A stretch of DNA of 51,098 nucleotides from CAYNST01 sp964434105 (lineage in GTDB: Bacteria; Pseudomonadota; Gammaproteobacteria; Pseudomonadales; Cellvibrionaceae). Location: assembly GCA_964434105.1 (NCBI GenBank), contig CAYSTJ010000028.1:1-51098 (forward strand), written 5' to 3'. The notes under the pieces are model-generated. The model saw nothing but the letters and a program-made list of their open reading frames with translations. It made no database searches and was not told the DNA's origin. The translations under genes were made by a program, and so were the position numbers. Below, piece by piece: positions 42,928-51,098 of the stretch (position 1 is its first letter; the number at the start of each line of letters is the position of its first letter).

Positions 42928-44430
42928 ATGGATTTCGTGGAATTCCCTGCATTTGAACAGGACCCCGGCGCTGGCCAGACGCGGGCGACTCTCGCCACTC
43001 ACCAACCGGAAAAGATCAAAGGTGGCCCCGCGTTAGGCACAGCCACGGATAGCTCTGGATTTACGGCGTTCGTGCCATCATCGGACTCGCGAGTCATCTA
43101 TGTCAGTCGTTCTTCAGGCAAGGACTCGAATACCTGCTTGAAACCCAGCGCGCCGTGTCAGACGCTCTACGCCGCCATCAACAAAATGCGGGCAGGAAAG
43201 CCGGATCACGTCTACCTGAAGCGCGGCGACACCTGGCGCGGCGAGTCCATTTCCAGGGTGCAGTCCGGCCGCAGTGCAGCTGAACCTTCCGTGATCGCTT
43301 TCTTCGGTGACCACGGGCCCCGCCCCAAAATCGAAAGCGATCAGTCCGTTTTCAAGGTAAATGGTAAATACGCCAAACAAAACGTTCAGATTATCGGGTT
43401 GCACTTTTATGCCTACCGGAAGGACCCCGCCAACCCGGCGTTTACGCATGGTAGTTCAGAGTTCGATGCCGACATTTCCCTGCTGGGCAACAATGAAAAC
43501 ATATTGTTTGAGGACAACGTGTTTGATCTGCTCGAAGTTAAAATTCAACTATGGGACGGCGGTACGCCACGAAACTTCAGGTTTCGGCGCAATATCTGGA
43601 CCGGCGCCTATTACAATGGCGCCTCCTACGATCGCAAAAGTCGCCCAAGTAATTTGTTCGCCAACGGCGTTGACGGCCTGCTTCTCGAGAGCAATGTGAT
43701 AGACCACGGTGGCTGGAACCGGCACGTCAAGGGTGCCGGTGCGAACATGTACAACCACAACGTGTATATACAGTACACCTGCCCCGCACAGGGAATAGCC
43801 GTACGGGAAAACATCATCACGCGCAGCTCCAGCCACGGGCTGCAAATCCGTTCGGGCGGCGTTGTCGAAAATAATTTTTTTGCCGAAAACGCCATTGGGA
43901 TCAGTATCGGATACACCAACCACCCCATGAAAAATGATGCCTTTGCCCGGGTAAACGAAAATGTCATCACGGAAGGTCACAGTATGATCAAGGGAATCGA
44001 TGCGTGTCAGGGAAAAAATCTTTGCACGCCCGCCGTGTACGGCATTACCGGCAATGATTACGGCGAAGCGACAATATCCCTCACCAATAATGTCGTTCAC
44101 ACACTTTCTTCACAGGATACCCAGTGGAAGTCGGCACCGTACGCCACCCGATTTCGTTCGTTAAAAACCTCAACGTATGGCGTCGGCGCCGCGACGCAAC
44201 AAAGCAACATCAGCTGGCAGTGGAATTTAGGCGAGAAGCCGGACACCCGTACTTCCGTTCGCTACGCAGACCCAGGCCGAACGCTGGCTGACTACAACCA
44301 GCATATCACCGGCAAAAAATCCGCGGCAGATTTTATGAATGTTATTCTGAAACGCCCGCTGCAAACCTGGGATGAGCGATACACTGCCGGCGCTATCAAT
44401 GATTTTATTCGGGATGGTTTTGGGCGATAA
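42928..44430 (+). CDS. Right-handed parallel beta-helix protein
   Basis: A 500-aa protein. Around residue 50, VIYVSRSSGKDSNTCLKPSA PCQTLYAAINKM is the usual entry to extracellular beta-helix proteins ('YVSxxGxDxNxCs...PCxTlxxA'). Short Asn/Gly-turn coils follow (ILFEDNVFDLLEVKIQLW, LLLESNVIDHGG, VRENIITRSSSHGLQIR, VENNFFAENAIGISIGY), typical of polysaccharide lyase- or epimerase-like folds. No signal peptide is visible at the start, although CAGGAG sits 9 nt upstream of ATG 42928. The first 45 residues look unstructured. Either export is unconventional or the start region was altered. Substrate is unknown; a carbohydrate is likely. Confidence 0.85.
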   Translation: MDFVEFPAFEQDPGAGQTRATLATHQPEKIKGGPALGTATDSSGFTAFVPSSDSRVIYVSRSSGKDSNTCLKPSAPCQTLYAAINKMRAGKPDHVYLKRGDTWRGESISRVQSGRSAAEPSVIAFFGDHGPRPKIESDQSVFKVNGKYAKQNVQIIGLHFYAYRKDPANPAFTHGSSEFDADISLLGNNENILFEDNVFDLLEVKIQLWDGGTPRNFRFRRNIWTGAYYNGASYDRKSRPSNLFANGVDGLLLESNVIDHGGWNRHVKGAGANMYNHNVYIQYTCPAQGIAVRENIITRSSSHGLQIRSGGVVENNFFAENAIGISIGYTNHPMKNDAFARVNENVITEGHSMIKGIDACQGKNLCTPAVYGITGNDYGEATISLTNNVVHTLSSQDTQWKSAPYATRFRSLKTSTYGVGAATQQSNISWQWNLGEKPDTRTSVRYADPGRTLADYNQHITGKKSAADFMNVILKRPLQTWDERYTAGAINDFIRDGFGR

Positions 44431-44538
44431 TCTCGGCGCTGTTCGGTAGCGCTGACCGTTAGTCAATTCGTTCTGAAAACAGCGAACCGCGCGACGTGGC
44501 CAGGGTTGGCGCAATAACCAGCCCCTGGCAGACTGCAA

Positions 44539-45429
44539 TCAATTCCTTGATGCAATCCGTAGCGGCTGCCGGGATACATCGTCCCACATTCTATAGACCA
44601 TTCTGCGGTAGTTTTCCAAAGGTGTACCGAGCTTTGAGTGGACCATTATGCCGAAATGCTCGGGACGTATGGCATTAAGAAACCGGTTGATGCCTTGCTC
44701 GCTGGCTAAATCATGTCCCCAGCATAAATGCAGGTTTGGCGATGGGTCATGAAAATGACCGGAATTCTCTATGCCCTTCACTGCATCAACAAAAACGCCG
44801 TAGGTCATGTATTCTGAAAAATGAATTTTATTGGCAATCGCGCTCCAATGGGAAGCTTGCATAGCGTTGCGAATGTGCTCCACCATTTCCAGGGCATTGG
44901 GCCTGGTCCAGGTGATAAAGCTACCAATGTAATTGGGATCTATCGCCGGAACGGTTTTCACACCCAGTAAATCGCATGCAATTTTTATCCACTTTTCATG
45001 ATCCGGACTGGAATACTGAACACGTTGCAGGCGAACCAGCCCGTTGTTGTCAAATAAATAATCTCTCGGAAAGGGTCGAGTCAGGGTTACATCCGAATCA
45101 ACAAACTGCAGAATATCAGCATCTGTTGCATGTACCGCAGCCAGTTTCAGAAACTGTTGGTAAATCCAATTTCTGACAGGGACGGAATGAAGACTCATCC
45201 ACCAATTTCTGACACCTGGAATGCGAAACATCCACCACGGGGTTAGCGATTCTGACTCCACCAGTCGCACTACATCATTTTGCAGGGGCCGAAAAAGCGC
45301 CATGTCCCGCCGATCAATAATGAGGATATGTTCAATATCCCGACCGAGAAATTTTGACGTACTTTCCGCGAGTAATTTGCACCGCTCAAAATCACCGTGA
45401 TAACTCGGCGTTATAAATGCTATTTTCAT
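44539..45429 (-). CDS. DUF6492-type glycosyltransferase-like protein
   Basis: A 296-aa cytoplasmic protein starting MKIAFITPSYHGDFERCKLL at ATG 45429 (GGAG 7 nt upstream). The N-terminus resembles a GT-A nucleotide-sugar fold, and ILQFVDSDVTLTRPF contains a DxD-like motif suited to metal/UDP-sugar binding. The family is usually annotated DUF6492 and found near surface-polysaccharide genes. Enzyme activity is unproven. It is convergent with the beta-helix gene, 108 bp apart. Confidence 0.75.
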   Translation of the reverse strand: MKIAFITPSYHGDFERCKLLAESTSKFLGRDIEHILIIDRRDMALFRPLQNDVVRLVESESLTPWWMFRIPGVRNWWMSLHSVPVRNWIYQQFLKLAAVHATDADILQFVDSDVTLTRPFPRDYLFDNNGLVRLQRVQYSSPDHEKWIKIACDLLGVKTVPAIDPNYIGSFITWTRPNALEMVEHIRNAMQASHWSAIANKIHFSEYMTYGVFVDAVKGIENSGHFHDPSPNLHLCWGHDLASEQGINRFLNAIRPEHFGIMVHSKLGTPLENYRRMVYRMWDDVSRQPLRIASRN

Positions 45430-45744
45430 GTCAACTCCATTTTTTGAAACGTGTACCCTGCCAGACACGAAGTACTCTGGCCTCACCGCTTACTTACTGT
45501 ATTCCTTCTTTTATATTAGTTGATTTTGACGCCACTCTCGATGCATTTTTTTGCGCCTTTATTCTTTTTCCCCTAGATTAGCCGGGTAAAGCTGCGCACA
45601 ACACATAACACCAAACCTTTCGGTATAAAGCAGGGACAAATAGCGAGAAACGCGACGGTGATGCAGGCGGAGGCCATGAACATGACAATTAAGAGGGGTG
45701 CGGGCATCAGGCCCCAGTCGTCGCTCAGGCGACTTAAAACGAAA
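45430..45744. other. Intergenic region, no supported gene
   Basis: It contains the promoter side of the DUF6492-type gene, with an AT-rich tract at 45490-45580 including several TTTTT runs. An 80-codon plus frame from 45658 overlaps the terminator and is not protein-like. No operator was recognised. Confidence 0.4.
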
Positions 45745-45772
45745 AACGCCGAATTCTTTCGAATCCGGCGTT
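45745..45772 (-). terminator. Rho-independent terminator after the CE15 gene
   Basis: On the minus strand AACGCCGGATTC pairs with GAATTCGGCGTT around a GAAA loop (one mismatch) and is followed by TTTCGTTTTA. It lies 40 bp after the CE15 stop. Confidence 0.8.
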
Positions 45773-45811
45773 TGAAGGATGCTGTGCTTTTAGTCCGTCA
45801 AGGACACGGGC

Positions 45812-47125
45812 TTAACGCAATACTGTGTCCATATCCCAATCGACGAACAGGCCTTTCCATTCGCTTACCGGAATTTGTACACGCCTGTCGTCAATGTTGA
45901 CCCCACCAGTATTGGCGTTGGTGTTACCGTTGAATGCTCTATCAAACATTGCCGCGGCAATGCCGGTATCGCCCACACCACAGTGACCGCCTCCGTACAC
46001 TTCAAAGGCCATGTTCTCGGGAACACCGAGCGCTCTGAATACGGGATAGGCCGCCCATGCCGCGAGCGCTTCACTGGTCCCGGCCAGGTGGCACCATGAA
46101 CCCGAACCGTTGTCGTTGGTGAAATGCACCAGATGACGCGGCGCAATGGTCGCCAGCAACATGTGCTGATCGAACGGCAGGTTGTAAACTCGCGAGGAAT
46201 TCGACTGGAAGGGTCTGGCAGCACCGGTGACCCACGGCCCACATATGCCGTTGTTCTCCAGATTGTCGATTCCCTGGGGCAGATCACCACAGCTCCACCG
46301 CGATCGACCGTCACCATGCCGGAACCACTCTGTCATCCGCCAGCTGGTGCCACCGCCACCGCCGGACTCCACAATCACGGTGACCGGAACACGGCTGAAA
46401 ACACCGGCGAGAAAAGCGCCCTTTCCACAACCGGAGCATCCCGAGACCACCATTTTACCGGGGTCATGTCCGCTATCCGGGTTCTGCTCCAGAACGTCCA
46501 TTACCCGGTTGATCATCCAGCCGTTGGCGATGTTTGGGTTGAGTTCCTGCAATCCGTACAGGTTTCTGATACCGCTTTCGAACCCACTCCCGAAGGACAG
46601 ACTCTTGCTTCCCTGCGGCACGATTCCGCCGGAAAGGTTCAACGCGATAACCTCACCGCCCCCGGAGATACTGGCGGAGAACTGCCCCGTCTGCCCACCG
46701 ACGGTACAACTGATTGAGACAGTGCCCCCGTTGACAGAGCCGGACACTTCATCACAGTCGCCCGGCACCGGACCGTACAAATACTTGGCAGCCATCGCCA
46801 GAATCTCCTGGCGGCGGCACTCCCATTGCGCCTTGGTAGACACCGGTGAACCATCATAGAACGTAAACGGATCGGGCAGCTTCTCATTGTAGTAATCCAG
46901 GCTCCCGGCATCCGGCAAATTCGGTAAATCACAGGCGAAGGGCTCGCCTGAACTGCTTGAACTGCTTGAACTGCTTGAACTGCTCGTCGAACTACTGCTG
47001 GAACCGGTGCTGGAACTGCTGGTCGAGCTGCTGCCGGAATCCGGGATTTCGGTATCCGGATTGCCGCCACACCCGATAAGGCCTATGGCCATAGCGACTA
47101 GAACGCATTTGTTGAACATATTCAT
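45812..47125 (-). CDS. CE15 glucuronoyl esterase-like lipoprotein with poly-Ser linker
   Basis: Predicted to cut ester bonds between lignin and 4-O-methylglucuronate on xylan. ATG 47125 gives 437 aa; ATG 47119 is also possible. The signal ends in a lipobox (GLIGCGG), so the enzyme is lipid-anchored. Poly-Ser/Thr linker residues about 31-60 precede the alpha/beta-hydrolase domain. The nucleophile elbow is VVSGCSGCGKGAFLAGVF (Ser231), and GGGHCGVGD holds the likely catalytic His381; VIVESGGGGGTSWR follows the elbow as in CE15. The family's GCSR motif reads GCSG here, so the oxyanion-hole Arg is missing. Adjacent to the GH11 xylanase and followed by a terminator. Confidence 0.85.
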   Translation of the reverse strand: MNMFNKCVLVAMAIGLIGCGGNPDTEIPDSGSSSTSSSSTGSSSSSTSSSSSSSSSSSSGEPFACDLPNLPDAGSLDYYNEKLPDPFTFYDGSPVSTKAQWECRRQEILAMAAKYLYGPVPGDCDEVSGSVNGGTVSISCTVGGQTGQFSASISGGGEVIALNLSGGIVPQGSKSLSFGSGFESGIRNLYGLQELNPNIANGWMINRVMDVLEQNPDSGHDPGKMVVSGCSGCGKGAFLAGVFSRVPVTVIVESGGGGGTSWRMTEWFRHGDGRSRWSCGDLPQGIDNLENNGICGPWVTGAARPFQSNSSRVYNLPFDQHMLLATIAPRHLVHFTNDNGSGSWCHLAGTSEALAAWAAYPVFRALGVPENMAFEVYGGGHCGVGDTGIAAAMFDRAFNGNTNANTGGVNIDDRRVQIPVSEWKGLFVDWDMDTVLR

Positions 47126-47534
47126 ATTCCGCGTGTTCCTGGTTAGAGATGGATTGATACAACCATAAAGCGCAGTACCCGTGTCATCTATCGACTGATC
47201 GCAACCATTCGACGAATTTCTCCATCGCAAAATACCCGTGGGGTAACCTTCAGCGCCAAATTGCTGGCAAGGACACATTGTTCACGAGCAACAACAGTTT
47301 GCGCAATCGACAGGAAAACTGATCGGGCTCGGTCCTGTATGGAAAGCGTGTTCTGGCGGAGACTTCCTGCGTGCTCCAGCCTATTGCAATGCCTTGATGG
47401 CGACTACGGACGTACGCGCAATCCATGCGTTTTTCATAGACGGCTATTTAATGCGTTCCGCCTGCAAATTCGGGAAATTCAGGGATAAATCAGTGCAGAC
47501 AACAGAGACTGCACTGCGTCTACAGCCTCGATGC

Positions 47535-48935
47535 CTATTGAGGCGTTGCATCCCAAACCCTCCCCGATGCAGTTCCGTTTGCGCCGGGGTTGAACACCTC
47601 GACCGCCATGACCTGATAGGTCGGGTCGTCGCTGGCATCCAGATTATTCATATCCGGAATAATCCAGCCGGTATCCGCCCACGCCTGCACGTGATCCGCG
47701 AATATGATCTCGTGGTCCTGTCCCAAAGGCCGCTGCTGCGCGGGTTTGCTCCAGTACTGGTAGAACGTGGAGGGACTATTGATAGAGGGCTGCCCATGTC
47801 GTGTCGACCGATAGGTGGAGTACTCCACCCCGTTGCTCATAAAAGTCTTGCCATAGGTAGCCCCCTGGCTGGGATCATAGGACCACCTTTGCAAAACATA
47901 GTATTCAACCAGGTGCGCCGGGTCTGATGAGGGCATATTCCTGTCGTAGCCCCAACCGTACAACGTAATATAGCTTGCGCCGCTGTCCTCATTGAAGCGG
48001 TAGCCGATCACTCGACTCTCATCACCAAAATGCCACCCTGGACCACCGACGTAGTTGTAGCCACCGCCCTGCCAGGAGACGCTGAATTCACCATTGGGGT
48101 CCATGGTCAACGAGGTGGAGCCGCCATCTTTCCAGTGGGTGAAGAAAAATTCACCGATGTGACCCGTTGCGTGATTTGAAGTAATTACGGTTCTCGCGTC
48201 ATGTTTTTGGGTATAGGCGGCGTACTTGGAAAAGTCGGCAGAAGTATCCGGTATAACCGACGTATCCAGTTCGCCATCGCTGGAATAAATGGCAAACCCT
48301 GCGATGGTCGGGTTCTCAACACCTTCGATCAGCTCAATGGTGACACTCCCGTCGCTTACAGCAATGCCAGCAAAGGTTTCTGTGTAGCCATTGTCGTGAC
48401 CCACCTCGGAGAAAAGATCCAGATTACTGATGACGGTATCGCCTTCGATAGCAACGCTAAAGCTGCGGGAGCCCGCACTTTCCAGATAGATTTCCGCAAA
48501 GTGCAGTTCGACGGTGTAACTGCCGTTGGCAGTCACCGGAATTTCGTAAACAGACGCACCGTACCGTTCAGTTTGATAAAGCTCACCACCCGTGACAAAG
48601 TCGTCTGTCCGATTGAGCGATCCACCGCGGGCGTAGTTATCCGCCTGGTACTCGATGCCTCCGAGCGTTGTAGCCGCGTTACTGCCTGCATTGATGGCGA
48701 TCACCAACGGGAGGTCACCACCAACAGTGCCCGACGAACTGGAACTGCTCGCCGACGTGCTGGAGCTGGATGATGAAGAACTAGTGGAAGACGACGAACT
48801 ACTGGACGATGATGAGCTGCCTGAGGAACTCGAGGAGCCGGGTGTACCTGCGTTTCCCCCACAACCAGCCAGCACGAAAGCAGCGAAAGCGGGCATGAGC
48901 CATCGACAATACTGACCCCTTCGTATGTCTGTCAT
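47535..48935 (-). CDS. Lipoprotein endo-xylanase: poly-Ser, malectin-like (CBM57) and GH11
   Basis: A surface-anchored endo-beta-1,4-xylanase. ATG 48935 (GGGGA 8 nt upstream) gives 466 aa. The lipobox is VLAGCGG. Residues about 34-69 are a poly-serine linker. Residues about 73-217 form a malectin-like/CBM57 module (VIAINAGSNAATTLGGIEYQ, YTVELHFAEIYLESAGSRSF, VENPTIAGFAIY). Residues about 235-466 are a GH11 jelly roll with the nucleophile Glu344 in HLVEYYVLQRW and acid/base Glu446 in YQVMAVEVFN. The thumb-loop motif PSI is recognisable as QPSINSPSTFYQYWS. CBM57 before GH11 on a lipoprotein is unusual. It neighbours the CE15 gene on the same strand, 409 bp apart, so a separate transcript is possible. 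Confidence 0.9.
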   Translation of the reverse strand: MTDIRRGQYCRWLMPAFAAFVLAGCGGNAGTPGSSSSSGSSSSSSSSSSSTSSSSSSSSTSASSSSSSGTVGGDLPLVIAINAGSNAATTLGGIEYQADNYARGGSLNRTDDFVTGGELYQTERYGASVYEIPVTANGSYTVELHFAEIYLESAGSRSFSVAIEGDTVISNLDLFSEVGHDNGYTETFAGIAVSDGSVTIELIEGVENPTIAGFAIYSSDGELDTSVIPDTSADFSKYAAYTQKHDARTVITSNHATGHIGEFFFTHWKDGGSTSLTMDPNGEFSVSWQGGGYNYVGGPGWHFGDESRVIGYRFNEDSGASYITLYGWGYDRNMPSSDPAHLVEYYVLQRWSYDPSQGATYGKTFMSNGVEYSTYRSTRHGQPSINSPSTFYQYWSKPAQQRPLGQDHEIIFADHVQAWADTGWIIPDMNNLDASDDPTYQVMAVEVFNPGANGTASGRVWDATPQ

Positions 48936-48950
48936 AGGTACTTTCCCCAA

Positions 48951-49298
48951 GTTGTCTGTCGAGTTATTATCAGTTTGACTTTATTGACAGATACCTTAAC
49001 CCATTCGGGTTAAAAAAATTGTGCCGCAAGTCATACTATCCCCGCCACGCAGGACCGACTGGCCGGGCGCACGGGCGAACTTTGCAGGCAGGCAAAGCCC
49101 TTACATTATTAGCATATATATACTACTAAATATCAGGCAAATTCAGACGATTCCAAGACATCGCAAAAAAGTCAGGCGGCATGTCGTTTTGATAATACGC
49201 ATCCAGTTTCCGGCTTCCCGGATTCTATTATTGAAATTATTCGGTAGATGATGCAAACAATGTCTTGATCAGGGGGCATCGATCGACCACAACCCAGT
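48951..49298. promoter_or_regulatory. Upstream region of the GH11 gene with a palindrome
   Basis: A perfect inverted repeat TTAACCC-ATTC-GGGTTAA lies at 48996-49013, about 60 bp upstream of the GH11 start, a suitable place for an operator. The rest (49014-49298) is AT-rich in part, with a 76-codon plus frame that lacks a ribosome site. No gene is supported. Confidence 0.4.
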
Positions 49299-49577
49299 TC
49301 AGCAGCGATGAATGCTGTAGTGCCTCTGAACATTTTTGGTCACAGCGCCCCAGCGAGACGCCTTCACCCGTTGCTGATGATGCGCAAACGCTTCCTGATT
49401 GGCGAATACCTCATAGACGCTGAACCGGTTCTGGTAACACTGATCCTGTTCAACACAAAACGTGAGACAGCCCGGTTCATTCCGGGTGAGATCAATGTGA
49501 CGGGGCAGTTCCGCCTCAACGCTATCAAGCTCTGTATCCGGCACCTCAATATATCCCTGCAGAATGACTTTTGACAT
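49299..49577 (-). CDS. ABM-domain (antibiotic biosynthesis monooxygenase-like) protein
   Basis: A 92-aa ferredoxin-like dimeric alpha/beta-barrel protein. The start at ATG 49577 (MSKVILQGYIEVPD) fits the usual ~95-aa family length; the frame extends further upstream without support. HIDLTRNEPGCLTFCVEQ and RFSVYEVFANQEAFAHHQ are the standard ABM segments. Such proteins can be quinol monooxygenases or small-molecule-binding proteins; the specific role is unknown. GNAT and ABM genes at this end look like accessory cargo rather than part of the xylan cluster. Confidence 0.85.
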   Translation of the reverse strand: MSKVILQGYIEVPDTELDSVEAELPRHIDLTRNEPGCLTFCVEQDQCYQNRFSVYEVFANQEAFAHHQQRVKASRWGAVTKNVQRHYSIHRC

Positions 49578-49776
49578 GGTCTTGCTCTCATCGGAACGCC
49601 TCACCGAACACTTCCAGCAGGGCGTTATTCCGCTTGTAGGTCGACTGATAAAATGGCGAAGTTCTACTGGCATGGATGACGCATGAAAGGTATCACAGCA
49701 CGGCCGGTTCAGTCGCGGCATATTTCTCATTGCTAACCACGATAGTTTATTACATCCGAAAAGCGCCCGTTGGCAG

Positions 49777-50331
49777 TCAGCCCATCCACCGGTCGCGTGA
49801 AATCCTGTACAGACAATGCGCCCGCAAGGGGCTGTCCGACGGCACATCGGGATGCCCGAAGTTCTCGCCGGTATTGATCATGCGAAGCCTTTCCATAACC
49901 GAACGGGAGCGGTGGTTGCTTACAACCGCGAAAGAAACAATTTCCTGCAAATTGAGGCATTCAAATCCCACTTTAATTGCGGCGGCCCCTGCTTCTGTAG
50001 CATAGCCATACCCCCAATGCGACGGAGCAAGTCGCCATAAGACCTCTACGCATGGGGAGAAGGGCAAACTCGCACTTGGGATGTGCAGTCCGATGATGCC
50101 AATGAACACTTTTGTCTTCAGAGTTTCGGCCACCCAGATTCCCCACCCCCGTTCGGCAATGAGCGTTTGGTACTTTTCGGCAACGGCGTCACTCTCGGAT
50201 CGATTCAATATGCGCGGAAAGTATTCCATCACCCGAGGATCTGCGCACATAGCGGCGAAAGGTTCTCGATCACTGGATACCCACTGACGAAGCTGGAGAC
50301 GTTCTGTTCTGGGCTCTATGAGCTGAATCAT
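49777..50331 (-). CDS. GNAT N-acetyltransferase (RimJ/RimL-like)
   Basis: A 184-aa acetyl-CoA-dependent acetyltransferase of the Acetyltransf_3 group. It begins MIQLIEPRTERLQLRQWVSS, the typical 'TeRLxLRxw' opening. The acetyl-CoA loop is WRLAPSHWGYGYATEAGAAA (Q/RxxGxG/A variant), and SFAVVSNHRSRSVMERLRM is the conserved Asn-Ser-Met-Glu-Leu segment. The substrate may be a ribosomal protein N-terminus or a small molecule. It lies 199 bp upstream of the ABM gene on the same strand. Confidence 0.9.
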   Translation of the reverse strand: MIQLIEPRTERLQLRQWVSSDREPFAAMCADPRVMEYFPRILNRSESDAVAEKYQTLIAERGWGIWVAETLKTKVFIGIIGLHIPSASLPFSPCVEVLWRLAPSHWGYGYATEAGAAAIKVGFECLNLQEIVSFAVVSNHRSRSVMERLRMINTGENFGHPDVPSDSPLRAHCLYRISRDRWMG

Positions 50332-50426
50332 GTTAAATCGCTGCGCTTATGGTGTTGAATATTCACATAATAAATGATTAATGGCGATCAACGCATCAAA
50401 CGTAGACGCCTGCTCCATGGCATCAT

Positions 50427-50502
50427 CGGGTGGCACCATCGGGGACATGCGCAAAGTTGACACGAATTGCCAATCGAATTAACCTCCCGGCTGTCAACCG
50501 AC
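50427..50502 (+). repeat. ~76-bp direct repeat, copy 1
   Basis: Matches 51022-51098 in the same orientation. Shared blocks are CATCGGGGACATGC, TTGACAC, GCCAAT, GAATTAACCTCCC and CTGTCAACCGAC. Each copy contains a GTTGACA...TGTCAAC inverted pair around ~29 bp. The two copies are 595 bp apart and bracket the small membrane protein gene. Confidence 0.85.
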
Positions 50503-50643
50503 TTTTAGGCGCTTCAAAATTGTAGAACCTAGAAAATTAGTGTTCGACAAGTAGATACCATAAATTCTGGACTGTTTCGAAACATGGCATAGGATCCAAT
50601 GATTTTGAAATGCCATCGGCTTCACAACGAAGGATCTCGCCAT

Positions 50644-51009
50644 ATGTCTTCTGAGGCTCGGGGATTTTCCCTGATTATATTTTTTTTATTTCTATTTTAT
50701 ACCCCCATTACAATTATTGCATTTCGTAATACTAAGAATATGTGTCGGGGATGTCGGCTAACGTTTTCCCTTTCGGTGTTTCCAGTGTTTGCGGTTTTGC
50801 TTGTTTTCAGCATTATTGCCGCGCATCACGCCTTCCCGAATTTGGTACGCTTACACCATGAAGTCGGCGAAAGGACGGGTAGCGGATCACCTGCGTCGGC
50901 AATTATAGGAGGAGCGCTGGTTCTGCCGGTTTGTTTAGGAGGAACTTTTCTCTGGCATCGCCTATTCCTTCGAATGGGAAGCAAGAAGAATAAAAGCCCC
51001 TTGGAATAG
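50644..51009 (+). CDS. Small membrane protein of unknown function between direct repeats
   Basis: ATG 50644 (GAAGGA 9 nt upstream) gives 121 aa; an in-frame ATG at 50599 is less likely. Three hydrophobic helices are visible (about residues 8-28, 39-60 and 84-104), with a CRGC pair near residue 33-36 and a Lys-rich tail. I do not recognise a family. Its codon use is more AT-rich than that of the neighbouring genes, and it is enclosed by two ~76-bp direct repeats, which suggests recently acquired or cassette-like DNA. Confidence 0.65.
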   Translation: MSSEARGFSLIIFFLFLFYTPITIIAFRNTKNMCRGCRLTFSLSVFPVFAVLLVFSIIAAHHAFPNLVRLHHEVGERTGSGSPASAIIGGALVLPVCLGGTFLWHRLFLRMGSKKNKSPLE

Positions 51010-51021
51010 TTGAATCAATCT

Positions 51022-51098
51022 CGGGGGCAACATCGGGGACATGCACAAATTGTTGACACAACCAGCCAATGGAATTAACCTCCCACCTGTCAACCGAC
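51022..51098 (+). repeat. ~76-bp direct repeat, copy 2 (reaches the window edge)
   Basis: Second copy of the repeat at 50427-50502, with the same GTTGACA...TGTCAAC inverted pair and CTGTCAACCGAC end. It may continue past the window, so its true length and the number of further copies are unknown. Confidence 0.85.

Noticed and set aside
48996..49013. Terminator upstream of the GH11 gene
   Set aside because: The TTAACCC/GGGTTAA hairpin is followed by A residues on the plus strand and has no T tail on the minus strand, so it is better read as a possible operator.
50427..51098. Integron attC sites
   Set aside because: The GTTGACA...TGTCAAC pair has the wrong order and sequence for the RYYYAAC...GTTRRRY core sites, and no integrase is visible.

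Overview
The window looks like a chromosome segment of a polysaccharide-degrading gammaproteobacterium of the Cellvibrio / Saccharophagus / Marinimicrobium type. This is inferred from moderately high GC, secreted enzymes with long poly-serine linkers, a GlyGly-CTERM-like C-terminus, large TonB-dependent receptors (TBDRs) and flavin 'tryptophan halogenase-like' genes next to sugar genes. No taxonomic search could be run. The core is a glucuronoxylan/xylose utilisation region, flanked by housekeeping and accessory DNA. One assembly gap (100 N) lies inside a repeat array at 42613-42712.

Left part (1-7.1 kb): an ORF running off the edge, a decayed IS4-type transposase end, a small hypothetical gene, rimO (ribosomal protein S12 methylthiotransferase), a TBDR with a PepSY membrane protein (probably metal or siderophore uptake), and a SemiSWEET sugar transporter.

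Uronate and xylan part (7.1-19.9 kb, nearly all minus strand): kdgK, manD and uxuB form a D-fructuronate to KDPG pathway, suited to glucuronic acid released from glucuronoxylan. A GH43 lipoprotein is followed 12 bp later by a MacAB/YknXYZ-like ABC system (ATPase, two FtsX-type permeases, HlyD-type adaptor). Upstream are an MFS sugar porter and a Nudix-fold transcriptional regulator with a broken Nudix box.

Xylose core (19.9-33.9 kb, plus strand): an intergenic region with palindromes and a promoter-like sequence, then xylB-galM-xylA, a 1125-aa TBDR, three consecutive flavin-halogenase-like proteins (the middle one apparently dead) and a small protein with a 2OG/Fe(II)-dioxygenase-like H-x-D...H...R pattern. 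A ~200-bp element with terminal inverted repeats occurs twice in opposite orientation (18906-19100 and 24335-24540). The copies bracket the regulator-xylBgalMxylA block, and each lies upstream of a transporter gene in the same relative orientation.

Right part (34-51 kb): a small lipoprotein, a YdjM-like membrane protein, a hexose-6-phosphate mutarotase-like protein, a small membrane protein, an orphan filamentous-haemagglutinin-type (TpsA) protein and a zone of REP-like and tandem repeats. A second hydrolase group follows: a GH5 mannanase-like enzyme with poly-Ser and GlyGly-CTERM, a parallel beta-helix protein, a DUF6492-type protein, a CE15 glucuronoyl-esterase-like lipoprotein and a malectin-GH11 xylanase lipoprotein. 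The window ends with an ABM-domain protein, a GNAT acetyltransferase and a small membrane protein between two ~76-bp direct repeats.

Working model (inference): GH11, CE15 and GH43 cut glucuronoxylan outside or at the cell surface. The TBDR and MFS porter import oligomers and xylose. XylA, GalM and XylB feed xylose into the pentose phosphate pathway, while UxuB, ManD and KdgK handle the uronate side chain.
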